From Alkalibacterium sp034520745 (lineage in GTDB: Bacteria; Bacillota; Bacilli; Lactobacillales; Carnobacteriaceae_A), in assembly GCA_034520745.1 (NCBI GenBank), contig JAXHNF010000014.1, positions 62,001 to 126,000 on the forward strand: a DNA stretch of 64,000 nucleotides. The letters are read 5' to 3'. How positions within the stretch are numbered: the stretch's first letter is position 1; every line of letters starts with the position of its first letter. The notes under the pieces were generated by a model. It made no database searches. It was given only the letters and a program-made list of their open reading frames with translations, and was not told the origin of the DNA. Positions 49,452-57,664 of the stretch are shown in pieces. The translations under genes and the position numbers were made by a program.

Positions 49452-51245
49452 TGATGGAACAAAAAGAACTATCAGTCAGACGGTCCATCCCTTTCAAAGA
49501 ACAGATGACTATTTTGAAGCGTATACTGAAGTTCGGCAGAACCGCATAAAAAACAATTTGCCGTGGCTATCTTTTTCAGTGTGGCGCTGGCGATATCGAC
49601 CGCAGCTTTACCGCGGATCGTGCAGCTGTTTATCGACAACCACCTGACAACTGGTGACTTGTCGCTGCAGATCATTCTGATGTTTGCCGGGCTGCACTTT
49701 GGTGTCACTCTGATTCGGATGACCGTCTGGTATCTGGAACTTTATCTTTTCAATATGGCTTCGGAAAAAACCGTACAGAACATCCGTAACCAGCTGTTTG
49801 AAAAACTGCACACCCTGGGCATGCGTTTCTTTGATCAGACCTCTACAGGCTGGCTCATTACGCGTGTCACCAACGATACGGAAGCAATGAAAGATTTCTG
49901 GAATGTTTTCCTCAATATCATGCAGGGGGTCTTTGGTGTAGTCATTTCACTTGGCGCCATGTTCCTGCTGGATGTTACGGTCACGCTTTGGATTCTGATC
50001 TTTGCACCTGTGCTGCTCATTGTTATTCGAATCTATCAAGTATACAGTTCCAAGACCTACAGTGAGATGAAATCCAAGCTAAGTCTTTTGAATACTAAAC
50101 TGGCAGAAACGATCAATGGTATTTCGATCATTCAGCAGTTCCGCCAGGAGAAACGTCTTCAGAAAGAGTTTGAAGAGACCAATGAGTCCTACTTTGATTC
50201 CCGTTTTTCCATGACGAAAATCAATGCCCTGCTTTTGAGTCCGGTCATCAACCTGCTTTATACCTTGTCTGTCGTTGTCATTCTGACGATTTTCGGACTT
50301 GAAGCTTTGACCGGTCCCGTGGAAGTCGGGATCATTTATGCCTTTACGACCTACGCCAACAACTTTTTCCGACCTTTGACACGGCTTATGGACAGTATGA
50401 GTCTGTTCCAGGATGGAATCGTCTCAAGCAGCCGTATCCTGACTGTCATGGATAACGAGGAATATGCTCCGGCCCAGTCAGACAATGAGGAAGCTCATAT
50501 TGAAGAAGGCAAGATCGAATTCAAAAACGTTTCGTTCTCCTATGATGGCGAAAATGACGTACTGAAGAATATCTCCTTCACTGTGAACCCCGGCGAAACG
50601 ATTGCACTGGTCGGTCACACAGGGAGCGGGAAGTCTTCCATAATCAATGTTATGATGCGGTTTTATGATTTCCACGAAGGCGAAGTGCTTATCGACGGCA
50701 GATCGATCAGGGAGTTCCCGATGCGGGAGCTGCGCAGACGAACGGGTCTGGTCCTGCAGGATTCTTTCCTGTTTTACGGGACGATCAAGGACAATATTCG
50801 TTTACTGAATGAGTCGATCACTGACAGAGAAATCATTGAAGCAGCCCGGTTCGTTCAGGCGGATAAGTTTATCGAAGAACTGCCGGGACAGTATGATGCG
50901 AAAGTTGTCGAACGCGGGGCGAGTTTCTCAAGTGGTCAGAAGCAGCTCATCTCTTTTGCCAGCACCATTGTAAGAGATCCGAAGATCCTGATCCTTGATG
51001 AGGCCACGGCCAATATCGATACGGAGACGGAGGCACTTATCCAGGAAGGACTGCAGCGCATGCGAAAAGGACGGACAACGGTCGCTATCGCACACCGGCT
51101 GTCGACGATCAGAGACGCTGATCAGATCCTTGTTCTGGACAACGGACACATTATTGAACGCGGGACGCATGATGAACTCATCGACCGCGGTGGCCAGTAT
51201 AAAGACATGTACGAACTGCAGAATCTGGGTCTGCAGACACAGTAA
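49451..51245 (+). CDS. ABC exporter subunit with canonical Walker B (YheH/LmrD-like), one frameshift
   Basis: Second half of the heterodimer: six membrane helices, Walker A GHTGSGKSS, Q-loop VLQDSFLF, signature ASFSSGQKQLISFA (LSGGQ changed to FSSGQ), and canonical Walker B ILILDEATANID. Its catalytic Glu pairs with the intact LSGGQ of the first subunit to form the working site; its altered signature faces the degenerate site. A doubled c at 49546-49547 breaks the frame near codon 33; corrected, it reads GRTHKKQFAVAIFF and the length is about 597 residues. It is translationally coupled to the first subunit. Confidence 0.9.
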
Positions 51246-51722
51246 GATCATAAAAAATGGGTGGCTATCATCAGTCGGTGACAGCCTTGCCTCTTTCTGC
51301 GGTTAAACGGCCGAACGCCGCCGGTGTTGTATGTTCCGGTTCGGAGCATGAGCTGTTGGTCAGAACGCCAAATGGGTTCGACTTGGAGAGGTCAGATTAC
51401 GAGTGGAGCTTTGAGTCGAATTGCTATTTCGGAGGTGGTCAAAATCGGTCTGGCATTCAACAGAGTTGACAGTGAAGCTGGGTAAGTGGCCGATTTCGAG
51501 CGCCTGAATGGTCGACTCTAGAGATTAACATGATGGTGAGTTGACCATTTCAAGAGCAGAATGGTCAACTGGTTGCGACACCATTAAAATTGTGAGTAGA
51601 GTTCTGACCGATTTCAGTCCAGTGGAAAAGCGAGTCAGGACTTACGCAGCCAGATCGGCTGTCTCCGCGACCTGGCCATTTAAAGTGGAAAATTGAATTG
51701 AACGAAGTTAGATCTCTACCAA
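51246..51722. repeat. Non-coding region with imperfect palindromic repeats
   Basis: No gene is visible between the ABC exporter and plsC. The stretch repeats variants of a unit around GACCATTTC...GAATGGTCAACT. A clear pair is TGGCCGATTTCGAGCGCCT with GAATGGTCGACT (about 51486-51518) against TTGACCATTTCAAGAGCA with GAATGGTCAACT (about 51541-51571). The second copy is itself a hairpin (TTGACCATT/AATGGTCAA). Related pieces are GGTCAAAATCGGTCTGG (about 51437) and CTGACCGATTTCAG (about 51608), in opposite orientation. Function unknown. Confidence 0.55.
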
Positions 51723-51730
51723 AGAAGAAC

Positions 51731-51754
51731 AGGCCGGGACGCGTATCCCGGCCT
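51731..51754 (-). terminator. Terminator of the plsC-like gene
   Basis: AGGCCGGGA (51731-51739) and TCCCGGCCT (51746-51754) form a perfect GC-rich stem. On the minus strand it follows the acyltransferase gene and is followed by GTTCTTCTTT. Confidence 0.75.
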
Positions 51755-51779
51755 GCACATATATTCAGCTTGAAGGTAC

Positions 51780-52365
51780 TTATCTTTCCAGTTCTTCAAA
51801 AGCGGTCTGGATCCTTTCGGAGTAATAGGCGGTTGTATCTTTGACACCCTCGACTTTTCTTTCAACATAGAAAGGCTGGCCGATTCTTACAACGGCTTTT
51901 TTGCGTTTCAGCAGTTCGGCAAACGTCAGCGGGCCAGTGTAGACAGCCGGAACAATGGGCTTTTTGCTTAATTTGGCGATCATTACTGCTCCGCCCTTGA
52001 GTTCACTGGAATGTCTCGTTCCAGTAGGGAAAATGAGCAGGCCCAGATCTGTTTCCTTAAGCGACTTGACTGGAGTTTTGATTGCGCTGGGACCCGGATT
52101 GTCTCTATCTACCGGGAACGCGTTCATTTTAGTGATAAGTTTTCTTATCACTGGATTTTTGAACAATTCTTTTTTGGCCATCACACTGAACTGCTTTGGT
52201 GAGGTAGCCAGAACCAGATAAACCGGATCGATCCATGAACGATGAGGGGCGATCAGATATATAATTTTCATTCTTTGGCAAGTTTTCTTTACCGATATAT
52301 TCAGGTTTGCCGTTTAAAATCCGCACCAGTATGAGCATGATGATACGTACAGTTGAGAAAAACAA
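51780..52365 (-). CDS. 1-acyl-sn-glycerol-3-phosphate acyltransferase (PlsC-like), one frameshift
   Basis: Membrane-associated acyltransferase of phospholipid synthesis. It has the catalytic H-x4-D in APHRSWIDPV, the FPTGTR block III motif, and PIVPAVYTGP. TTG 52365 is preferred on spacing from AAAGGAAG; GTG 52374 is the alternative. One extra t near 52260 splits ENYILIAPHRSW. The corrected length is about 194 residues. A possible minus-strand promoter (TTGCTT, 18 bases, TACTAT) lies near 52390-52420. Convergent with the ABC exporter. Confidence 0.85.
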
Positions 52366-52442
52366 ATTAGTCACTTCCTTTTTAACATTCTTCTTATAGT
52401 ATGCTTTAGAGAGGGGAATAAGCAAGATTTTTTTGATCGCAT

Positions 52443-52603
52443 GTTGCTTTTTATGTAAAACATGTAGTATACTTATTAGCGGTGCATAATGCACTAATTT
52501 CACACCTCGGTGGATGCTCTGAATGGTGCTCTAAATGCCATGGAGTGTTCAGGCAGATGAAGCTGGGGGAGGAAAATACAAAACCAAATGGAGGAATGCA
52601 AAA
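52443..52603 (+). promoter_or_regulatory. rpsB promoter and structured leader
   Basis: TTGCTT (52443-52448) and TATACT (about 52467-52472), 18 bases apart, form a likely promoter. The roughly 125-base leader contains the hairpin GTGCAT-A-ATGCAC and a second stem beginning CTGAATGGTGC and ending GTTCAG, then GGAGG nine bases before the rpsB ATG. Leaders before rpsB are known targets of S2 autoregulation in bacteria; that role here is inference. Confidence 0.6.
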
Positions 52604-53364
52604 TGGCAGTAGTATCAATGAAACAATTATTAGAATCAGGGGTACATTTCGGACACCAGACTAAGACGTTGGAATCCAAAAATGAAACCTTACATCTTTA
52701 CAGAAAGAAACGGTATCTACATCATCGACTTGCAGAAAACTGTTAAGCTGATCGACAAAGCATATAACTATGTACGTGAAGTTGCAGAAGATGGCGGAAC
52801 TGTTCTTTTTGTAGGAACTAAAAAACAAGCTCAAGATGCAATCAAAGAAGAAGCTGTTAGAGCTGGCGCATTCTACATCAACCACCGTTGGTTGGGTGGA
52901 ACGTTGACTAACTGGGATACGATCCAAAAACGTATCCGTCGCTTGAAAGAACTGGAAAAAATGGAAGAAGACGGAACATTCGAAGTTTTACCTAAAAAAA
53001 GAAGTGGGACTATTGGTCAAAGAACGTGACCGCTTAGAGCAAATTCTTAGGCGGAATCAAAGATATGCCTCGCAAACCAGACGTATTGTTCATTGTTGAC
53101 CCACGTAAAGAGCACATTGCAGTTAAAGAAGCGCAAAAACTGAATATTCCTATCGTTGCAATGGTAGATACGAACTGTGATCCAGATGACATCGATGTCA
53201 TCATCCCTTCAAACGACGATGCTATTCGTGCAGTTAAATTATTAACTAAAACAATGGCAGACGCTGTTATCGAAGGTAACCAAGGAGAAGAAGGCTTCGA
53301 AGAAGAAGCTAAATCTGATTCTTTAGATGAAATCGTTGAAGTTGTAGAAGGCGACAACGAATAA
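52604..53364 (+). CDS. rpsB: 30S ribosomal protein S2, three frameshifts
   Basis: Small-subunit protein needed for S1 binding and initiation. It has the N-terminus MAVVSMKQLLESGVHFGHQT, WNPKMKPYIFTERNGIYIIDL, HRWLGGTLTNW, and PDVLFIVDPRKEHIAV...IPIVAMVDTNCDPD. Breaks: an extra a near 52665 (QTRRWNPKMK restored), an extra a in the A7 run near 52992, and an extra a near 53051 (ILGGIKDMPRK restored). The corrected length is about 253 residues with an acidic C-terminus. Confidence 0.96.
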
Positions 53365-53414
53365 TTTAAACTTAAAGGTTAGAATCATATATCTACTGAG
53401 GAGGAAGAAATATA

Positions 53415-54297
53415 GTGGCAAATATTAAAGCAGCTCAAGTAAAAGAATTACGTGATAAAACAGGCGTCGGCATGATGGATGCGAAAAAAGCATTGGTGGA
53501 AACTGATGGCGACATGGACGCAGCTGTTAATTCCTAGAAGAAGGCGTTTCCAAAGCAGCTAAAAAAGCAGACCGTATTGCGGCTGAAGGTTTGGCAAACG
53601 TTTATATCGACGGAAACACGGCAGCTATTGCTGAAATCAACTCTGAAACAGACTTCGTGTCTAAAAACGAAAAATTCCAGAACCTGGTTAAAGGCATCAC
53701 TAAAACAGTAGCTAACAACAATCCGGCTTCTGTTGAAGATGCTTTACAATTAGATATGGACGGCGAAACGATTCAAGATACGATCACTGAAGCAATGACT
53801 ACCATCGGTGAAAAAATCACTTTCCGTCGTTTTGCAGTTGTTGAAAAAACAGATAACGATGTGTTCGGCGACTACGAACACATGGGCGGACGCATCACTG
53901 TTCTGACTGTTTTAGAAGGATCGTACCAACGAAGAAGTCGCCCGTAACGTTGCTATGCACGTTGCAGCGATCAATCCTAAATACATCACACGTGAAGATG
54001 TGGCTCAGGAAGACAGAGACCACGAATTAAGCGTGCTGACTGAACAAGCTAAAAACGAAGGCAAACCGGCAAACATCGTTGAGAAAATGGTTCAAGGACG
54101 TTTGAACAAATGGTTGGCTGAAGTTAGTTTAGTAGACCAGCCTTACGTTAAAAATCCGGACTGTAACCGTTGGAGAATACTTGAAAGAGAACGGCGCTTC
54201 AATCAAATCCTTCATTCGTTATGAAGTTGGAGAAGGTATTGAGAAACGTTCTGAAGACTTCGCTGCTGAAGTACAAAGTCAATTAGGCAATAAATAA
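53415..54297 (+). CDS. tsf: Elongation factor Ts, three frameshifts
   Basis: Nucleotide exchange factor for EF-Tu. It has the N-terminus MANIKAAQVKELRDKTGVGMMDAKKAL, the EF-Tu contact motif INSETDFVSKNEKF, and MHVAAINPKYI. The start is GTG 53415, with GAGGAGGAAG upstream. Breaks: a lost a near 53531 (VKFLEEGVSKAA restored), an extra t near 53926 (EEVARNVAMHVAA restored), and an extra t near 54162 (VGEYLKENGASIKSFIRYEVG restored in two pieces). The corrected length is about 293 residues ending SQLGNK. Confidence 0.96.
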
Positions 54298-54304
54298 ATC
54301 GGTC

Positions 54305-54337
54305 AAAAGCAGGGATAAGCTTATCCCTGCTTTTTTT
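54305..54337 (+). terminator. Intrinsic terminator after tsf
   Basis: GCAGGGATAAG and CTTATCCCTGC form a perfect palindrome with A and T tracts on the flanks and T7 at the end. Confidence 0.92.
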
Positions 54338-54434
54338 CTGCACTGTAGGGACAGCAAAAGCAGGATTAATTAATGACGCTGAACGTTAAATATGGTAGAA
54401 TTACTAGTGTATGAATGATGAAGGGAAAGATTAT

Positions 54435-55160
54435 ATGGATGAACCGAAATATAAACGTATAGTATTGAAAATAAGCGGAGAAGCACTGGCCGGAGATAAT
54501 GGTTTCGGCATACAGCCACCAACTATTCAGGAAATCTGTGAGGAAATCAGAGAAATCCATGAATTGGGTATCGAAATCGCCATCGTTGTCGGCGGTGGAA
54601 ACATCTGGCGTGGTCACGTCGGGGCGGAGATGGGAATGGAACGCGCTCAGGCTGACTACATGGGCATGATCGCCACGATCATGAACGGTCTCGCATTGCA
54701 GGATTCTCTTGAAAATATAGGTGTTCCGACACGTGTACAGACATCGATCGAGATGCGTCAGGTCGCAGAACCGTATATCAGAAGAAAAGCGATCAGACAC
54801 CTGGAAAAAGGCAGAGTCGTGATATTTGCCGGCGGTACTGGAAGCCCGTATTTCTCTACAGATACCACAGCTGCACTGAGAGCTGCAGAAATGCAGGCGG
54901 ATGTCATCATGATGGCTAAAAATAATGTGGACGGCGTTTATTCGGCTGACCCTAACATCGATGAGACAGCTGTGAAATATGAAGAACTGACCTACCTGGA
55001 TATCATCAATAAATCGCTTCAGGTCATGGATACGACTGCATCGTCTTTAAGCATGGACAACGACATACCGCTCGTTGTGTTTAAACTGAATGAAAAAGGG
55101 AATATCAAACGTGTTGTTCTTGGAGAAACGATCGGAACAACTGTCAGGAGGAAGCAATAA
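54435..55160 (+). CDS. pyrH: UMP kinase
   Basis: Phosphorylates UMP; hexameric amino-acid-kinase fold. It has KRIVLKISGEALAG, IVVGGGNIWRG, and the C-terminal GNIKRVVLGETIGT. ATG 54435 follows AGGGAAAG, giving 241 residues; an in-frame ATG 54411 lies too far upstream. The last base of its stop codon is the first of the frr ATG, so the two are coupled. The frame is intact. Confidence 0.95.
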   Translation: MDEPKYKRIVLKISGEALAGDNGFGIQPPTIQEICEEIREIHELGIEIAIVVGGGNIWRGHVGAEMGMERAQADYMGMIATIMNGLALQDSLENIGVPTRVQTSIEMRQVAEPYIRRKAIRHLEKGRVVIFAGGTGSPYFSTDTTAALRAAEMQADVIMMAKNNVDGVYSADPNIDETAVKYEELTYLDIINKSLQVMDTTASSLSMDNDIPLVVFKLNEKGNIKRVVLGETIGTTVRRKQ

Positions 55161-55726
55161 TGACTGAAGCAATTCTTAAAGATACACAGGAACGTATGAA
55201 ACAATCAGAGCAAGCTTATGTTAGAGAATTGGGTTCAATTAGAGCTGGGCGTGCCAATCCGAGTTTACTTAATCGTGTAAATGTGGAGTATTACGGTGCA
55301 CCGACGCCTTTAAATCAGCTGGCACAAATCTCTGTGCCGGAACCGCGTGTCCTGCTCATTACACCTTATGATAAAACGGCTCTGGGTAATATTGAGAAAG
55401 CGATCAATCAGTCGGATGTCGGCATTCCGCCATCAAATGACGGCAATGTCATTAGATTAGTTGTTCCTGCTCTGACTGAAGAACGACGCAAGGATATTGC
55501 AAAACAAGTAGGCAAAGAAGCTGAAAATGCTAAAATCGCAATCAGAAATATTCGTCGTGATGCAATGGATTCACTAAAGAAAGCTGAAAAATCAGGCGAT
55601 CTGACAGAAGACGATTTGCGTGAGTATGAAGAAGAAGTCCAGAAACTGACTGATGCCAGTGTCAAAGCGATCGACAAATTATCTGAAGAAAAAGAGAAAG
55701 AAATCATGAGAAGGTTAAAAAAGTAA
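55160..55726 (+). CDS. frr: Ribosome recycling factor
   Basis: Splits post-termination ribosomes with EF-G. It has a three-helix bundle and small beta domain with RAGRANPSLLNRVNVEYYG, RVLLITPYDK, and IPPSNDGNVIRL. The 188-residue product is slightly longer than the usual 185. AGGAGG lies in the last codons of pyrH. The frame is intact. Confidence 0.96.
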   Translation: MTEAILKDTQERMKQSEQAYVRELGSIRAGRANPSLLNRVNVEYYGAPTPLNQLAQISVPEPRVLLITPYDKTALGNIEKAINQSDVGIPPSNDGNVIRLVVPALTEERRKDIAKQVGKEAENAKIAIRNIRRDAMDSLKKAEKSGDLTEDDLREYEEEVQKLTDASVKAIDKLSEEKEKEIMRRLKK

Positions 55727-55807
55727 GGAGAGCGGCACAGGGAAACTTAACAGAATGCCTCTTTGTGAGGTGTCATTCTCTAAGTTTATGAGCTTGCTCT
55801 CCTTTTT
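55727..55807. terminator. Long multi-stem hairpin after frr
   Basis: Four nested stems build one 80-base structure: GGAGAGC (55727-55733)/GCTCTCC (55796-55802), AAACTTA/TAAGTTT, AGAATG/CATTCT, and CCTC/GAGG around TTTGT. It starts right after the frr stop and ends in TTTTT; on the minus strand it is followed by TTACTTTTTT. It can thus terminate frr and the small minus-strand gene at 55817-55906. It is longer than an ordinary terminator. Confidence 0.75.
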
Positions 55808-55816
55808 CAGTAACGT

Positions 55817-55906
55817 TCAAAGTTTGTCAATGATGTATTTATTGACAAGTCTGGTGATGATTGCGGTTGCGGCAATGCTGATCACGTATTTCAGTAGACG
55901 TTTCAT
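55817..55906 (-). CDS. Putative 29-residue membrane peptide
   Basis: A short minus-strand gene with all signals in place: promoter (55959-55986), ribosome site AAAGGGGG (55916-55923) nine bases before ATG 55906, stop TGA at 55817-55819, and the long hairpin terminator beyond. The peptide has a basic start (MKRLLKYV), a hydrophobic middle (ISIAATAIITRLV) and a mixed charged end (NKYIIDKL). It would form one amphipathic or membrane helix, like type I toxins or small membrane peptides. I do not recognise a family. The opposite strand also has a 45-codon open frame (55788-55925), but without a ribosome site. Confidence 0.5.
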   Translation of the reverse strand: MKRLLKYVISIAATAIITRLVNKYIIDKL

Positions 55907-55958
55907 GCGGGCATTCCCCCTTTGATGATCTATTAAAAATGTTTATGAATCTACATAT

Positions 55959-55986
55959 AGTATAGCAAATATAAAAGCGTCCACAA
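55959..55986 (-). promoter_or_regulatory. Promoter of the 29-residue peptide gene
   Basis: On the minus strand TTGTGG (55986-55981) and TATACT (55964-55959) are 16 bases apart, giving a leader of about 45 bases before the peptide start. Confidence 0.6.
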
Positions 55987-56079
55987 ACTATAATGACTGA
56001 ATGATATGCTCATAATATCGAAATGATATGGTAATTTTGTCATTTTTTTACTACAATGAGAAGAGATGTCACAGACTTT

Positions 56080-56118
56080 AGGAGGTAGGGTGTACCATAT
56101 TTTACACCCGCGAATATG
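56080..56118 (+). promoter_or_regulatory. uppS ribosome site with a hairpin before the start codon
   Basis: AGGAGG (56080-56085) is 30 bases from ATG 56116. Between them GGGTGTA (56088-56094) and TACACCC (56103-56109) form a perfect 7-bp stem with an 8-base loop. With the stem folded, only eight unpaired bases remain between AGGAGG and ATG, which is ideal spacing. Confidence 0.55.
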
Positions 56119-56840
56119 ATGGATCAAGAAATCAGTAATATACCGGATCACGTGGCCATTATCATGGACGGCAACGGACGCTGGGCCCAGAAACAGGGAA
56201 AGCCCAGAAAAAGCGGACATGAAGAAGGAATGGAGGCTATCCGCAGAGTAACGATGCAGGCAAGCAAAAGAGGCGTGAAAGTTCTCACCTTGTATGCTTT
56301 TTCCACAGAAAACTGGAAAAGACCTCCTCAGGAAGTTCATTTTCTGATGCAGCTGCCGATCCGTTTTTTGACCGCTTCGTTCCTGAACTGCAGGAGAAAA
56401 ACGTTAAAGTCAACATGATAGGATTTGAAGAGAAGGTCCCCGCTTCCACAAAAAAAGCAATAAAACGAGCGATGGATGATACCCGGGAAAATACGGGGAT
56501 GGTGCTGAATTTTGCTTTCAATTACGGCGGACGAGCTGAAATCAAAGAAGCGACGCAGACTCTGTGCAGAAAAGTTCTCAATGGTGAAATTTCCTGTGAA
56601 GATATTACAGAAGAGCTGATTGAAGAACATTTATTCACACGTTCGATTTCTCCTTACCAGAATGTGGACCTGCTAATTAGAAGCAGCGGGGAACAGCGCT
56701 TAAGTAATTTTCTGCTCTGGCAGAATGCTTATAGTGAATTCTACTTCACTGAACTGCTTTGGCCGGATTTCAATGACAAGGTATTTGATCAGGCGCTTAT
56801 GGAATATCAGAAGAGACAGCGACGATACGGAGCCGTCTAG
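56116..56840 (+). CDS. uppS: Undecaprenyl diphosphate synthase, one frameshift
   Basis: cis-Prenyltransferase making the C55 lipid carrier for cell-wall synthesis. It has HVAIIMDGNGRWAQ (catalytic Asp), the LYAFSTENWKRP substrate motif, and VDLLIRSSGEQRLSNFLLWQ. One g is missing near 56352; restoring it gives LPDPFFDRFVPELQ and about 242 residues. The start is ATG 56116; the ribosome site is unusually distant and may work through a hairpin. cdsA follows at 24 bases. Confidence 0.94.
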
Positions 56841-56864
56841 AATAAAGAAAGCTGAGGATGGGAT

Positions 56865-57645
56865 ATGCAGACTAGAATTATCACAGCTCTTGTAGCTGTA
56901 GCACTATTTACACCATTGGTTTGGATAGGATCGTGGCCGTTGGTCTTGGCAATGACCTTGATCGCTGTGATCGGTCTGTCCGAATTTCTGCTGATGAAAA
57001 AAATAAAACTGACTTCTCCACCCGCATTACTTTCGCTGGCAGGGGTCGTTTTGATGGTCCTTTCCGTTTACTTTCCGATCCTTTTTGCAGTTGAAGTCCT
57101 GACACGTACGATCAGTTTAGTTATGGTCCTGCTCTTTGTCTTTTCACTGGGGTTTTCAGAAACCACCACCCGGGATATCGGCGAGATCATCCTCATGATG
57201 ATCTACATCGGCATCGGATTTTATACGTTTGTGACTCTGCGTAATCAGAGCCTGTCTCTGTATCATCCTGGTGCTGCTGGTCATCTGGGCAACCGATACG
57301 GGCGCTTATCTGATAGGAAGAAAAATAGGGAAAACTAAACTGGCACCAACGATTTCTCCAAACAAGACGATCGAGGGCTCTCTCGGCGGAACGATTCTGG
57401 CTTCAGCTTTTGCATTTGCCTATCTGCTGTATTTCCCGCAGTCAGAATCACTTTTTTCCAGTTTCTTTCTGATGGTCGTCATATCAGTAACGGGGCAGAT
57501 CGGAGATTTACTTGAGTCGAAGATAAAAAGGGAATACCATGTGAAGGATTCGGGGCATTTACTGCCCGGACACGGTGGCATACTGGATCGATTCGACAGT
57601 TTGCTCCTGGTACTGAATATGCTGTTTTTACTGGGTGTTGTATGA
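56865..57645 (+). CDS. cdsA: Phosphatidate cytidylyltransferase, one frameshift
   Basis: Membrane enzyme making CDP-diacylglycerol for PgsA and related steps. It has about eight helices and the C-terminal signature ESKIKREYHVKDSG followed by PGHGGILDRFDS. One extra t near 57261 breaks the frame (SLIILVLLVIWATDTGAYL restored in part). The corrected length is about 259 residues. dxr, which follows cdsA in Bacillus, is absent, and rseP begins 19 bases later. Confidence 0.93.
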
Positions 57646-57664
57646 CCGATAAAGGAGTTTTGAT

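Noticed and set aside
51510..51530. GGTCGACTCTAGAG, which equals part of a common cloning-vector polylinker.
   Set aside because: The match is only 14 bases, its flanks are not vector sequence, and the bases align with a neighbouring repeat copy (GGTCAACTGG), so chance within the repeat is more likely than contamination.
55788..55925. Plus-strand 45-codon hydrophobic frame after the frr hairpin.
   Set aside because: Its ATG lies inside the terminator stem and has no ribosome site. The overlapping minus-strand frame has proper signals, so the plus frame is probably its shadow.
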